Source: Nitratireductor sp. (GTDB lineage: Bacteria > Pseudomonadota > Alphaproteobacteria > Rhizobiales > Rhizobiaceae). From it: DNA of 42,530 nt. Of this stretch, positions 16,910 through 26,443 are shown in pieces. Position 1 is the stretch's first letter, and each line of letters begins with the position of its first letter. Location of the stretch: assembly GCA_017854535.1 (NCBI GenBank), contig JAFMHL010000037.1, forward strand, positions 1-42,530, in the 5' to 3' direction. The translations under genes and the position numbers were made by a program. The notes under the pieces were generated by a model that was not told where the DNA came from, ran no database searches, and saw only the letters and a list, made by a program, of their open reading frames with translations.

Positions 16910-17782
16910 TTGAAAAAAGATTTAGCCGTGTCTCAATTACCAGAAGTGTCATCCAATCCCCCCATTCGCCGTGTGCAGCAATCGCCGCAAAACTGGTTCC
17001 AACGCATCGGTTCTTGGTTTTCGTTTGTAAATAACAGGCGGCTCGATTTGCGATTTCCTGTTTGGCCAGTAAAGCGGGTTACCGCTTGGGTTTGTATTTC
17101 GGCGGCGATCATTCTGTTGTTGCTGTTATTGGCAGATCGTGAATTTCTCGGTTTGGTCCGTTCGGGGGTAACAGAAGATAATGCTTTCTTCGAATTCCTT
17201 ACGATCATAGGCCAATCAGACTGGATATTGATCGGCTCAGGTATTGTAATTTTGGGTTTCACCATTACTACTGCCGACAGATTTTCTGGTGCCTTGCATC
17301 GGGTCTGGCATCGTCTGTTCCTGACAGCCTATTTTATTTTTACCAGCGTTGCATTTTCTGGTCTGATTACAATGGGGCTAAAATTCGTGTTCGGTCGGCT
17401 TCGTCCGCCTTATGTGGACGGGGCTCTGCCATGGGAAGCGTTTCCTTTCACGGCTGGGTATAAATTTGCCAGTTTTCCATCAGGGCATTCTACGACATCA
17501 GGTGCTCTGGCGATGGCGTTGGCCTTATTGTTTCCCCGTTTTGCCTGGCTGTTTCTATCCCTTGGTGTTTTGATTGCCTCAAGTCGTAGCTTTATAGGCG
17601 TGCATTTCCCAACGGATGTGGTCATGGGTTTGGCAATTGGTGCAGGGTTTACTTGGATTTATGCCCGCAGCTTTGCTCGCAAGCGTTTGTTATTTCATTT
17701 CGAATCTAATGGTGCTTTGGCATTGCGCGGTGAGGGGCGAGGACACCTGCATCGTTGGACCAGTCTTTTTTCGGGCAAATAG
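16910..17782 (+). CDS. PAP2-family membrane phosphatase
   Basis: 290-residue inner-membrane phosphatase of the type 2 phosphatidic acid phosphatase superfamily, with about six helices after a basic N-terminal tail of about 60 residues. The three catalytic motifs are complete: K158-x6-RP in KFVFGRLRPP, PSGH at 190-193, and SRSFIGVHFPTD with the catalytic histidine and aspartate. Substrates of this family include undecaprenyl pyrophosphate, phosphatidate and lipid A phosphates; which applies is not visible. The start is uncertain: TTG at 16910 follows an in-frame stop, and GTG at 16928 is the alternative; neither has a good ribosome site. murI follows after 3 bases, so a cell-envelope role fits. 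Confidence 0.88.
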   Translation: MKKDLAVSQLPEVSSNPPIRRVQQSPQNWFQRIGSWFSFVNNRRLDLRFPVWPVKRVTAWVCISAAIILLLLLLADREFLGLVRSGVTEDNAFFEFLTIIGQSDWILIGSGIVILGFTITTADRFSGALHRVWHRLFLTAYFIFTSVAFSGLITMGLKFVFGRLRPPYVDGALPWEAFPFTAGYKFASFPSGHSTTSGALAMALALLFPRFAWLFLSLGVLIASSRSFIGVHFPTDVVMGLAIGAGFTWIYARSFARKRLLFHFESNGALALRGEGRGHLHRWTSLFSGK

Positions 17783-17785
17783 AAT

Positions 17786-18559
17786 ATGAGCGTTCTGGTT
17801 TTTGATTCCGGTATTGGTGGTTTGACGGTTTTGCGTGAAGCCCGTGTCTTGATGCCTGATCGTCAATTTATCTATGTGGCTGATGATGCTGCTTTTCCCT
17901 ATGGCGATTGGGAAGAGACGGCTCTTTTGGACCATATGACCGAGTTGTTTGGACGTTTGATCAAAACCTGGAAGCCTGAGATTATTGTCATCGCTTGTAA
18001 CACCGCCTCTACGCTTGCGATTGAGCGTCTGCGCGAAGTTTATCCTGATGAAATGTTTGTGGGAACCGTTCCCGCAATCAAGCCTGCTGCTGAGCGGACC
18101 AGATCGGGCCTAGTATCCGTATTGGCAACGCCTGGCACTGTGCGGCGGCAATATACCCGTGATTTGATAAGCGATTGGGCCAGCAAGTGCGAGGTTACGC
18201 TGGTTGGGAGCGTTAAACTTGCTCAGTTGGCCGAGACTTATATGCGCGGCGGTTTCGTGGATGAAGAAGCTGTCTTAGCTGAGATTTTACCCTGTTTTCA
18301 GGAAAAGGATGGCAAGAGAACTGATATTATAGTGCTGGCATGCACCCATTATCCGTTTCTTGTAAACCGTATGCGCAAAATGGCGCCTTGGCCGGTTGAC
18401 TGGATCGATACTTCTGAAGCGATTGCTCGGCGTGCTGCAAGCCTTATTGAGGCACGCGCTTTGCCTGAAACAATAAAAGATGATGTGGCGGTATTTACTG
18501 GCGGCAAGCCAGATGGGCTAACTGCGAAACTGCTAAGAGGGTTCGGGTTGGCTGTTTAG
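17786..18559 (+). CDS. murI: Glutamate racemase
   Basis: Cofactor-independent racemase making D-glutamate for peptidoglycan. 257 residues. The substrate-binding start is [11 protein letters not shown]. The two catalytic cysteines are C71 in ACNTAST and C186 in ACTHYPF, and the PYGDW segment near residue 40 is also characteristic. It starts 3 bases after the PAP2 gene and precedes rpsD, an order I associate with Rhizobiales. Intact. Confidence 0.96.
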   Translation: MSVLVFDSGIGGLTVLREARVLMPDRQFIYVADDAAFPYGDWEETALLDHMTELFGRLIKTWKPEIIVIACNTASTLAIERLREVYPDEMFVGTVPAIKPAAERTRSGLVSVLATPGTVRRQYTRDLISDWASKCEVTLVGSVKLAQLAETYMRGGFVDEEAVLAEILPCFQEKDGKRTDIIVLACTHYPFLVNRMRKMAPWPVDWIDTSEAIARRAASLIEARALPETIKDDVAVFTGGKPDGLTAKLLRGFGLAV

Positions 18560-18630
18560 ATGAATTCTTGTCAGAGTAGGCCAAGAATGATTGACAAAAC
18601 CACATCTATCGCCTAATCACCGCAAAGTTT

Positions 18631-18656
18631 CGGGCTTTTTAGTCCGGTTCTTTTTT
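18631..18656 (+). terminator. Probable terminator after murI
   Basis: CGGGCT and AGTCCG form a short stem with one G-U pair and a TTTT loop, followed by GTTC and six T. Located 70 bases after the murI stop and before the rpsD leader. Modest stability. Confidence 0.5.
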
Positions 18657-18791
18657 GACGTATCCCGTGAACCTTATTGCAACACGTGCGCAAGGGTTTC
18701 TGTCAGCTGGTGAAAACGACCGGCAGAGGAGGGTGCGTTTCCTTCACCTGATGCATTAGCATCGGAACATATTTCTTTGAAAGGAAATGCT

Positions 18792-19409
18792 TTGACTAAA
18801 CGTATTACAGCTAAGTACAAAATCGATCGCCGTATGGGCGAGAATATCTGGGGCCGTCCAAAGTCGCCAGTAAACAAACGCGAATTCGGCCCAGGCCAGC
18901 ACGGTCAACGCCGTAAGAACAAACTGTCAGACTTCGGTTTGCAGCTTCGCGCAAAACAAAAATTGAAGGGCTATTACGGCTCAATTACTGAAAAACAGTT
19001 CCGCAAGATTTATGCTGAAGCTATTCGTCAGCGCGGTGACACTGGTGAGAAACTGGTTGGTCTGTTGGAAAGCCGTTTGGATGCAATCGTGTATCGCGCC
19101 AAATTCGTTGCAACTGTGTTTGCTTCGCGCCAGTTCGTGAACCACGGCCATGTTAATGTGAACGGTCGTCGTGTGAACATTCCTTCATACCGTTGTAAGC
19201 CAGGCGATGTGATCGAAGTTCGTGAAAAGTCAAAGCAGCTTGGTTTGGTTATCGAAGCCAGCCAATTGGCCGAGCGTGAAGTTCCTGAATATGTGGAAGT
19301 TGATCACGGCAAAATGACTGCGAAATATATTCGCGTTCCGGTACTGTCCGACATTCCTTATGCGGTTCAGATGGAACCAAACCTGATCGTCGAATTTTAC
19401 TCACGTTAA
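18792..19409 (+). CDS. rpsD: 30S ribosomal protein S4
   Basis: Primary 16S rRNA-binding protein that nucleates 30S assembly. From TTG at 18792 the protein is 205 residues, exactly the usual S4 length, and reads [25 protein letters not shown] is six bases upstream of this TTG. The more upstream in-frame TTG (18777) lies before the ribosome site and is unlikely. The N-terminal domain contains [18 protein letters not shown], followed by the S4 RNA-binding domain ([26 protein letters not shown]). A three-base-overlapping ATG-CTT-TGA mini-frame sits directly on the start. Stand-alone, not in an alpha operon, as is usual in alphaproteobacteria. A strong terminator follows. Confidence 0.96.
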   Translation: MTKRITAKYKIDRRMGENIWGRPKSPVNKREFGPGQHGQRRKNKLSDFGLQLRAKQKLKGYYGSITEKQFRKIYAEAIRQRGDTGEKLVGLLESRLDAIVYRAKFVATVFASRQFVNHGHVNVNGRRVNIPSYRCKPGDVIEVREKSKQLGLVIEASQLAEREVPEYVEVDHGKMTAKYIRVPVLSDIPYAVQMEPNLIVEFYSR

Positions 19410-19437
19410 TTCAACCGATCCTTCGGTAGACTTTCTA

Positions 19438-19463
19438 ACGCCCGGCATAGCCCGGGCGTTTTT
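19438..19463 (+). terminator. Rho-independent terminator after rpsD
   Basis: ACGCCCGG and CCGGGCGT form a perfect 8-bp GC-rich stem with a six-base loop, followed by TTTTG. Strong intrinsic terminator 29 bases past the rpsD stop. Confidence 0.9.
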
Positions 19464-19497
19464 GTGTGACGTGAACAAGTTTGATAGGCATGGATGA

Positions 19498-20391
19498 ATG
19501 AAACTCACTGATCAGCTTCTTGCCCTATTGGTAACCTTTATTTGGGGGACCAATTTTGTTGCCATTGAAATGGGTTTAACAGAATTGCCGCCTTTCCTGT
19601 TTGCAACGCTACGCTTTGTTCTGGTTGTGCTGCCATTGGTGTTTTTTATGCCAAAACCAAAGGTCGCTTGGCGATATCTGATTGCTTATGGCGTGCTTAT
19701 CGGGTTGGGCCAGTTTGGCCTGCTATTTTGGGCAATACGAGATAACATCACCCCGGGCCTCGCCTCGCTTGTGGTCCAGACCCAGGTGTTTTTCACTATT
19801 TTATTGTCTGTCTTTTTGTTTCAGGAAGCCGTTAAGTCAGTTCAGTGGCTTGCGGTGGGTATCAGTTTTTGTGGCCTTTTGATCATTGCGATTTTCACCG
19901 ATGGGGAAACAACACTGATTGGTCTGGTTGTGGTTATTGGCGCTGCTATGGGCTGGGCAGGGGGCAATCTTGTGGTCAAAAAAGCAAAGCCTGCGGATAT
20001 GATATCCTTCATCGTCTGGTCGTCAATTTTCGCGATTTTTCCCTTGGCGGCAATGAGTTTTGTATTTGTAGGAGCAGAGACAATTGTTAGCGCCGTTGCT
20101 AATCTTAGTCTGACTGGATGGGGCGTGGTCGTCTGGCAAGCGCTGGGTAATAGCATTATTGGCTATGGTCTTTGGAATATGCTGCTGAACCGATATCCAG
20201 CTTCTACCGTTACCCCATGGGCGTTGATGATTCCCGTGTTTGGAATGTTATCGTCTTCTTTGTTTCTTGGAGAGACAATGCCGTGGTGGAAATGGCTTGC
20301 CGCTGCGTTGGTGATGGCTGGTCTGGCAGTGAACCTGCTTGCCCAAAGACGGGCCAAGAAGATACAAGCTGCAAATCCCTATTCAACGTAA
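19498..20391 (+). CDS. EamA-family exporter (E. coli EamA-like)
   Basis: 297-residue ten-helix DMT protein with two EamA halves. Several stretches recall E. coli EamA, an O-acetylserine/cysteine exporter: DQLLALLVTFIWGTNFVAIE at the start, the MPKPKVAWRYLIAYG loop, and PGLASLVVQTQVFFTILLS in helix 4. It is much closer to that protein than the other DMT gene at 1262. Function as a cysteine or amino-acid exporter is therefore plausible but from memory only. The rpsD terminator lies upstream; ttcA follows after 24 bases, probably on the same transcript. The ttcA product uses cysteine-derived sulfur, though the link may be accidental. Confidence 0.85.
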   Translation: MKLTDQLLALLVTFIWGTNFVAIEMGLTELPPFLFATLRFVLVVLPLVFFMPKPKVAWRYLIAYGVLIGLGQFGLLFWAIRDNITPGLASLVVQTQVFFTILLSVFLFQEAVKSVQWLAVGISFCGLLIIAIFTDGETTLIGLVVVIGAAMGWAGGNLVVKKAKPADMISFIVWSSIFAIFPLAAMSFVFVGAETIVSAVANLSLTGWGVVVWQALGNSIIGYGLWNMLLNRYPASTVTPWALMIPVFGMLSSSLFLGETMPWWKWLAAALVMAGLAVNLLAQRRAKKIQAANPYST

Positions 20392-20415
20392 ACTCAAATA
20401 GTGTAAAGCTACCCT

Positions 20416-21279
20416 ATGAACGACATGACACCCATGACCCAAGACGAGGCAGAGACTGGTGGACACCCTGTCTTTGCCAATGCGCCATCTTCGGTAGAAT
20501 TTAAAAAGCTTCGCAAGCGGTTGGTTCGCCATGTGCGTGAAGCAATTGACAAGTTCAATATGGTTGAGCGTTCTTCATCAGGGAAGGGCGAGCGGCCCAA
20601 ATGGTTGATTGGGATATCGGGCGGAAAAGATTCATATGGTTTATTGGCCATCTTGCTGGATTTGCAATGGCGGGGGCTATTGCCCGTTGATTTACTGGCT
20701 TGCAATCTAGATCAGGGGCAGCCGAATTTCCCAAAGCATACTTTACCTGAATATCTTGCGTGCATCGGTGTTCCCCATAGAATTGAATATCAGGATACCT
20801 ATTCTATCGTGAAAGAGAAGGTTCCAGCAGGCAATACCTATTGCTCTCTATGCTCACGATTGCGCCGCGGTAACCTTTATAGAATTGCCAAGGAAGAGGG
20901 GTGTGATGCCTTGGTTCTCGGTCATCATCGTGACGATGTGTTGGAAACATTTTTCATGAACCTGTTTCATGGTGGACGACTTGCAGCGATGCCGCCAAAG
21001 CTGATCAATGATGAGGGGGAAACCTTTGTGCTTCGTCCTTTGGCATTTGCAGCCGAAGAAGATCTTGGCAAATTTGCCCAGCATTTGAAATTTCCAATTA
21101 TTCCTTGTGATCTTTGTGGCAGCCAAGACGGTTTGCAGCGAAATGTGATGAAGCAGATGCTAACGGATATCGAAAAGAAAATGCCTGGGCGCAAAGATAC
21201 GATGATCCGGGCGATGACGAATGTTCGTCCATCTCATTTGCTGGATAAGAATCTGTTCGATTTTTCAAATTTGGGTTGA
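20416..21279 (+). CDS. ttcA: tRNA 2-thiocytidine(32) synthetase TtcA
   Basis: Iron-sulfur enzyme that thiolates cytidine 32 of certain tRNAs. 287 residues. The ATP-pyrophosphatase PP-loop is GISGGKDS at 66-73. Cluster cysteines are the CxxC pair in [11 protein letters not shown] and a third in [10 protein letters not shown], the pattern of TtcA rather than of the lysidine synthetase Til[21 protein letters not shown] is the adenylation-site segment, and the C-terminus [11 protein letters not shown] is also typical. The ATG at 20416 has a weak ribosome site; methionines at residues 4 and 7 are alternatives. It follows the EamA exporter by 24 bases. Confidence 0.95.
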   Translation: MNDMTPMTQDEAETGGHPVFANAPSSVEFKKLRKRLVRHVREAIDKFNMVERSSSGKGERPKWLIGISGGKDSYGLLAILLDLQWRGLLPVDLLACNLDQGQPNFPKHTLPEYLACIGVPHRIEYQDTYSIVKEKVPAGNTYCSLCSRLRRGNLYRIAKEEGCDALVLGHHRDDVLETFFMNLFHGGRLAAMPPKLINDEGETFVLRPLAFAAEEDLGKFAQHLKFPIIPCDLCGSQDGLQRNVMKQMLTDIEKKMPGRKDTMIRAMTNVRPSHLLDKNLFDFSNLG

Positions 21280-21425
21280 TGTGTCTTTCCCACTTCTTAT
21301 TGGTCCATCAGCTTAGATATGTACACAAGCATGATCCTCAGTGCTAATTGCTGAATTCCTGTGCATTCTTGGGGCATTTCTCTTCATAAGGCGCATTTAA
21401 AGGCAATGATTGACGTTTTTTGCTG

Positions 21426-21453
21426 TTGAATCATTCTTTATTCAGGTTATGCT
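21426..21453 (+). promoter_or_regulatory. Candidate promoter of the PotABCD-type operon
   Basis: TTGAAT, a 16-base spacer and TATGCT, 53 bases before the first ATG of the ABC operon, in the 227-base gap after ttcA. An overlapping TTGACG at 21410 is an alternative -35 box with a poorer -10. Prediction by eye only. Confidence 0.35.
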
Positions 21454-21506
21454 TTGAAAACATTTGCTTTGTGTGAGTATGAAGCGGGAGAGGGTGTTAA
21501 GAGTCT

Positions 21507-22601
21507 ATGAGTTCTATTAAAGGCGCAGCTGTGCGCTTCGAAAAGGTACAGAAAAGCTATGACGGGGAAAACCTCGTTGTAAAAGATTTGAATCTCGATA
21601 TCGCCCCCGGCGAGTTTCTGACCATGTTGGGCCCTTCAGGCTCTGGTAAAACAACTTGCCTAATGATGTTAGCAGGATTTGAGCCAGCTACCCATGGCGA
21701 GATTTTTCTAAATGATAAACCAATCAACAATGTACCGCCTTATAAACGCGGCATTGGCATGGTGTTTCAGAACTATGCATTGTTCCCGCATATGAGCGTT
21801 GCGGAGAATTTGGCATTTCCGTTGCAAATCAGAAAAATGAATAAAGCTGATCAGGAAGCCAAGGTGAAACGCGCCTTGGAAATGGTTGAGCTTGGTGCGT
21901 TTGGTAATCGGCGTCCTGCACAATTATCCGGTGGCCAGCAGCAGCGCGTTGCCGTTGCGCGTGCATTGGTTTTCGATCCGGAATTGGTATTGATGGATGA
22001 GCCGCTTGGCGCGCTCGACAAGCAATTGCGTGAGCAGATGCAATATGAAATCAAACACATCCATGAAAATCTGGGTGTTAGCGTTGTTTATGTGACCCAT
22101 GATCAGACCGAAGCGCTGACTATGTCAGACCGCGTTGCGGTGTTTGAAGACGGTCGTATTCAGCAATTGTCTCCGCCAAATGTGCTTTATGAAAGCCCGA
22201 AGAACTCATTCGTTGCGCAGTTCATTGGCGAGAATAACAAACTTTCAGGAACAGTTACCGCGATAAATGGTGATGTTTGTGAAGTTAAACTAGACGATGG
22301 AACCATGCTGAAGGCTGAGGTAGTCAATGTCTCGAAAGTAGGCGAGCGCACTTTGATTTCATTGCGTCCTGAACGCGTCGAATTTGATGATCCGTCCAAA
22401 CAGGAAAATGTTGTCGAGGGAAAAATCCTTGAGATCCTGTATCTTGGCGATCATTTGCGCGTGGTTATGTCCGTATGTGGCAATCCAGAGTTTATCGTTA
22501 AAGTCAGAAATCGCGGACAAACACGTCCGATGAAAGCCGGCGAAACCCATAAAATCGGGTGGGCAGCGCATGACTGTAAGGCATTGGACAGCGTTCAATA
22601 A
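21507..22601 (+). CDS. ABC transporter ATP-binding protein, PotA type
   Basis: ATPase of a spermidine/putrescine-class importer, 364 residues. Walker A GPSGSGKTT, Q-loop FQNYALFPHM, signature LSGGQQQRVAVARAL, Walker B LVLMDEPLGALD and the switch histidine in YVTHDQTEA are all intact. A C-terminal TOBE-type regulatory domain occupies about residues 245-360, as in PotA. It is first in a four-gene operon (ATPase, binding protein, two permeases). Family membership is firm, but the substrate is set by the binding protein and is not proven; the creatinase gene downstream raises the possibility of a guanidino compound. Confidence 0.93.
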   Translation: MSSIKGAAVRFEKVQKSYDGENLVVKDLNLDIAPGEFLTMLGPSGSGKTTCLMMLAGFEPATHGEIFLNDKPINNVPPYKRGIGMVFQNYALFPHMSVAENLAFPLQIRKMNKADQEAKVKRALEMVELGAFGNRRPAQLSGGQQQRVAVARALVFDPELVLMDEPLGALDKQLREQMQYEIKHIHENLGVSVVYVTHDQTEALTMSDRVAVFEDGRIQQLSPPNVLYESPKNSFVAQFIGENNKLSGTVTAINGDVCEVKLDDGTMLKAEVVNVSKVGERTLISLRPERVEFDDPSKQENVVEGKILEILYLGDHLRVVMSVCGNPEFIVKVRNRGQTRPMKAGETHKIGWAAHDCKALDSVQ

Positions 22602-22688
22602 GCCTTAAAAAGAAATTACGCCTCTTAAAAGCGTAATGAAATGGCTGCTCGCGGGGCGAGGGGTCAATCACTAAAGGGAGACTACAAA

Positions 22689-23828
22689 ATGAACTTTAAA
22701 TCACTATTGATGTCGACTGCGGCAGCAAGTGTGATGCTTGGGGCTTCAAGCATTGCAGCAACGTCAGGTAGCCACGAAATGGCTCCTTGCGATAATTGCG
22801 CCAATGAAATGACAATCGTATCATGGGGCGGTGCTTACTCTGCTTCACAAAAAGCTGCTTATGACGATCCATATGCTGCTGCGACTGGCGTGAAAATCAT
22901 CAACGATGAATCATCAGCTGAAGCTGTTGCTAAAATCCGTGCGATGAACGAAGCTGGCAATGTTACTTGGGACGTCGTTGACGTTGTTGCTGCAGATGCT
23001 TTGCGTTTGTGCGATGAAGGTTTGGCTGAAGAAATCGATGGCGCAACTGAACTAGCTGCTGCTCCAGATGGCACATCTGCTGATGACGATTTCGGTGCTT
23101 TGCGCGTTAATGAGTGCTTTGTTCCACAGATCGTTTACTCAACAACATTCGGTTACCGCACAGATAAAGTTGGCGATACACCTCCAACCACAGTTTGTGA
23201 TGTTTTCGACACTACAAAATATCCAGGCAAGCGCGCTCTTCAAAAGCGTCCAATCGACAACATGGAATGGGCTCTTTACTGCGATGGCGTAGCTAAAGAC
23301 AAAATCTATGAAGTGCTTGGCACTGACGAAGGCGTTGCACAGGCATTCGCTAAACTCGACACCATCAAAGGTGACGTTGTTTGGTGGTCAGCTGGTGCTG
23401 AAACACCTCAGCTTCTTGCTGATGGCGAAGTTGTCATGGGCTCGACCTTTAATGGTCGTTTGTTCTCTGCAATCGTTGAGCAGAAGCAGCCTATCGCAAT
23501 GCTTTGGGACATGCAGTCTTTCGATCTTGACGGCTGGATCATTCCAAAAGGCCTTTCACCAGAGCGTCTTGCACGTGCGAAACACTATGTGAAATTTGCG
23601 ACAGACACCCAGCGTCTTGCTGACCAGTCCAAGTATATTTCATACGGTCCTGCACGTAAGTCTTCAGCTCCTCTCGTAGGTAAGCATGAGACATTGGGTA
23701 TCGATATGGGTCCACATATGCCTACCGATCCTGCAAACTCAAGCAATGTTCACCTGTATGACTACGGCTGGTGGGCTGATAACCGTGATGATTTGGATGC
23801 AAAATTCCAAGCTTGGCTTGCTAAGTAA
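22689..23828 (+). CDS. Periplasmic solute-binding protein, PotD/PotF class
   Basis: 379 residues from the ATG at 22689, which has GGGAG eight bases upstream; the frame extends to 22641 without merit. A Sec signal peptide (MNFKSLLMSTAAASVML) is probably cleaved after an Ala-Ala-Thr region near residue 23. The mature N-terminus carries a CxxC pair (CDNCAN) that could form a disulphide. VSWGGAYSASQKAAYDDP begins the first lobe as in PotD-like proteins, and DVVWWSAGAETPQLLADGEV and YDYGWWADN supply aromatic residues suited to a cationic ligand. It binds ligand in the periplasm and delivers it to the permeases. A hairpin follows, typical for raising binding-protein levels over the rest of the operon. 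Confidence 0.9.
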   Translation: MNFKSLLMSTAAASVMLGASSIAATSGSHEMAPCDNCANEMTIVSWGGAYSASQKAAYDDPYAAATGVKIINDESSAEAVAKIRAMNEAGNVTWDVVDVVAADALRLCDEGLAEEIDGATELAAAPDGTSADDDFGALRVNECFVPQIVYSTTFGYRTDKVGDTPPTTVCDVFDTTKYPGKRALQKRPIDNMEWALYCDGVAKDKIYEVLGTDEGVAQAFAKLDTIKGDVVWWSAGAETPQLLADGEVVMGSTFNGRLFSAIVEQKQPIAMLWDMQSFDLDGWIIPKGLSPERLARAKHYVKFATDTQRLADQSKYISYGPARKSSAPLVGKHETLGIDMGPHMPTDPANSSNVHLYDYGWWADNRDDLDAKFQAWLAK

Positions 23829-23848
23829 GCTTTACACTTGAACTAATC

Positions 23849-23871
23849 GGACCGGGGCTCGTTCCCGGTCC
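23849..23871 (+). other. Intercistronic hairpin between binding protein and permease genes
   Basis: GGACCGGG and CCCGGTCC form a perfect 8-bp GC-rich stem with a 7-base loop, 20 bases after the binding-protein stop. No T-run follows, so it is more likely an mRNA-stabilising or processing element than a terminator. Confidence 0.7.
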
Positions 23872-23904
23872 AACCTCCAAAAATGAATTCAAGGCAGTTA
23901 CCCC

Positions 23905-25200
23905 ATGGTTGATCAAACCGCATCAAACAGTCAGTTACAAGCTCAAGACAATGTGAGTTTATTGACAACACATGATGGGCAACCACTGAAAAAGAGCCTT
24001 GCAAAAGCATTGAGAAGAGAAAAATTGCGGGCGTTGTTGCTTATTGCACCGTTGCTACTTTTCATCTTTCTAACCTTTATTCTTCCTATCGCAGATATGC
24101 TGATGCGTTCTGTGGAAAACGATATTGTTTCCAATACGCTCCCACAGGCTGTGGTCGAGCTTCAGGCTTGGGATCCGCAATCTGGCGAGCTTCCTCCTGA
24201 AAGTGCTTATGTTGCGCTTGCCGCAGATTTAAAAATTGCGGTGAAGGAAAAAATACACACGCGTCTTGGTTCTCGCTTGAACTATGACAAAGCCGGCATG
24301 TCTGGTCTGTTTAGAAAAACCGGACGCGAAATGCGCAAATTTGACGATAACCAGCCGGCGAAAGATCAGTTCATCAGTTTTGACAAAGACTGGGGAGAGA
24401 TTGAAACCTTCACAGTCATTCGTCGTTTGTCGCCGAACTATACCGATAGCTACTTTTTGAGTTCGGTTGACCGCGAGCGTACATCGCTTGGTGTGCAGAT
24501 GAAGCCGGAAAACGAGCAGATTTATATCAAACTGTTTATTAGAACCATTATGATGAGTATTCTCATTACACTGTCTTGTGTCTTGCTTGGTTATCCGGTT
24601 GCTTATTTGCTTGCTACTTTACCAACCAAAAGCTCGAATATGCTTTTGATACTGGTGCTTCTGCCCTTCTGGACATCTTTGCTTGTTCGAACGTCTGCTT
24701 GGAAAGTATTGCTTCAGCAGCAGGGGGTTATCAACGATCTGCTCGTCTGGATCGGAATTATTGCAGATGATAATCGATTGGTGATGATCAATAATATGAC
24801 TGGCACGATCATAGCCATGACGCATATTCTGCTGCCCTTTATGATCTTACCGCTCTATTCAGTCATGAAGACCATTTCACCAAGTTTCGTCAGGGCATCA
24901 AAATCCATGGGCGCCACAGACTGGACGACTTTCTGGAAAATCTATTTCCCGAACACTATTCCAGGCATCGGCGCGGGATCGATCTTGGTGTTCATTCTCG
25001 CCATTGGTTACTACATCACACCTGAATTGGTGGGTGGTACCTCAGGCGTATTTATTTCAAACCGTATTGCCTACCATATTTCGTCTTCGCTCAATTGGGG
25101 CTTGGCCGCTGCGTTGGGAGCTATCTTGCTCTTCCTCGTGCTGGCGCTCTACTGGGTATATGACCGTATCGTCGGCATCGATAATGTGAAGTTGGGGTAA
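23905..25200 (+). CDS. ABC transporter permease, PotB/PotH type, with large periplasmic insert
   Basis: 431 residues, far longer than PotB (about 280). A first helix at about residues 42-68 is followed by roughly 140 mostly polar residues (70-208) containing LGSRLNYDKAGMSGL and FVRRL-like text, predicted periplasmic. The permease core with five more helices follows. The EAA loop that docks onto the ATPase is seen in SKSMGATDWTTFWKIYFPNT. The ATG at 23905 follows AAGG. The second permease begins 5 bases after the stop. The long insert between helices 1 and 2 is unusual and could touch the binding protein; I do not recognise it as a named domain. Confidence 0.9.
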   Translation: MVDQTASNSQLQAQDNVSLLTTHDGQPLKKSLAKALRREKLRALLLIAPLLLFIFLTFILPIADMLMRSVENDIVSNTLPQAVVELQAWDPQSGELPPESAYVALAADLKIAVKEKIHTRLGSRLNYDKAGMSGLFRKTGREMRKFDDNQPAKDQFISFDKDWGEIETFTVIRRLSPNYTDSYFLSSVDRERTSLGVQMKPENEQIYIKLFIRTIMMSILITLSCVLLGYPVAYLLATLPTKSSNMLLILVLLPFWTSLLVRTSAWKVLLQQQGVINDLLVWIGIIADDNRLVMINNMTGTIIAMTHILLPFMILPLYSVMKTISPSFVRASKSMGATDWTTFWKIYFPNTIPGIGAGSILVFILAIGYYITPELVGGTSGVFISNRIAYHISSSLNWGLAAALGAILLFLVLALYWVYDRIVGIDNVKLG

Positions 25201-25205
25201 CGGAT

Positions 25206-26420
25206 ATGGCTGTAGTGACAAATTTTCGCCCACCTCTGATTAATTTTGTTGTGCCCATGGTCGCGCTATTAGTGGCTATCGTCGGATTTTTCGTTGGGCT
25301 AACCCATTTAAACGGCATTATTGGTTTGCTTATCGGTGCTGCTATTGGTGGCGCAGTTGCTTACATCATTGGAAACTATATTCCGGTGAAATGGCAGGGC
25401 GTTTTGGCAACAGCAATTGCCTTTGGCATTGGCGGATACATGCTTGCAGGCACAATTGGTTTGTTTACCGCTGGACTGTTTGGTGCTTTTGTTGGTCACA
25501 CGGTTTATTGGCTTTCCAGCGGGCAATATCGCAGGAACGTACCAATCTATTCGACCAGTGGTCAGGTATTGTGGCACAATACCTTCCGGTTAGGCGTTTG
25601 TGGTTTCATATTCTTTTTTCTGATCGCGCCCATCATCATCATCATCCCGTTGTCGTTTAATGCGCAGGATTTCTTTACGTTCACCAAAGAAATGCTGGCG
25701 CTTGATCCAAAAGGATATTCGCTCAAGCATTATGCTGATTTCTTGACGAATTCGTCATGGACCGAAGCGGTTAAAAACTCTTTTATCATTGCGCCAATTG
25801 CAACTTTGCTCGCAACGACTTTTGGCACGCTTGCAGCTATTGGTTTGTCGCAAAGCCATGTGCCTTTCCGTCGTTCAATCATGGCAATGTTGATCTCGCC
25901 GATGATCGTTCCTTTGATTGTGTCTGCGACCGGCATGTATTTCTTCTATTCAGATGTGGGTAAATTCTTCACTGACACAGTTGGCCTGAGCCTTGGTTTT
26001 GTTGGCTATGCGAAAGTTATCCTTGCGCACGCTGCGCTTGGTACGCCGTTTGTGATTATCACCGTTACGGCGACTTTGGTTGGTTTTGATAAAAGCCTGA
26101 CACGGGCTGCTGCAAATATGGGCGCAAATCCGGTCACTACATTCTTCCGTATCCAAATGCCTTTGATTATTCCAGGTGTTGTTTCAGGTGCCTTGTTCGC
26201 TTTCATCACTTCCTTTGATGAGGTGGTCGTTGTGCTATTCCTTGGATCAGCAGCGCAGAAAACTTTGCCTTGGCAGATGTTTACTGGGCTGCGTGAACAG
26301 ATTTCACCGACCATTCTTGCGGCTGCTACGCTGATGGTTGCGATATCGATAGTTCTGCTGACAGTGCTTGAAATGTTGCGCCGTCGTTCGGAGCGCTTGC
26401 GTGGATTAACGCCAGCCTAA
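25206..26420 (+). CDS. ABC transporter permease, PotC/PotI type, with extra N-terminal membrane region
   Basis: 404 residues against about 260 for PotC. The first about 110 residues form about four extra hydrophobic helices rich in Gly/Ala/Ile (residues 11-33, 37-57, 64-82 and 84-103). The normal permease core follows from about residue 128, starting LGVCGFIFFFLIAPIIIIIP. The EAA loop is AAANMGANPVTTFFRIQMP. The core end LRRRSERLRGL is as in PotC. It sits 5 bases after the first permease and is followed by a strong terminator, so this ends the four-gene operon. The role of the extra helices is unknown. Confidence 0.9.
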   Translation: MAVVTNFRPPLINFVVPMVALLVAIVGFFVGLTHLNGIIGLLIGAAIGGAVAYIIGNYIPVKWQGVLATAIAFGIGGYMLAGTIGLFTAGLFGAFVGHTVYWLSSGQYRRNVPIYSTSGQVLWHNTFRLGVCGFIFFFLIAPIIIIIPLSFNAQDFFTFTKEMLALDPKGYSLKHYADFLTNSSWTEAVKNSFIIAPIATLLATTFGTLAAIGLSQSHVPFRRSIMAMLISPMIVPLIVSATGMYFFYSDVGKFFTDTVGLSLGFVGYAKVILAHAALGTPFVIITVTATLVGFDKSLTRAAANMGANPVTTFFRIQMPLIIPGVVSGALFAFITSFDEVVVVLFLGSAAQKTLPWQMFTGLREQISPTILAAATLMVAISIVLLTVLEMLRRRSERLRGLTPA

Positions 26421-26443
26421 GATGTTTACAGGAATTTTGATGT

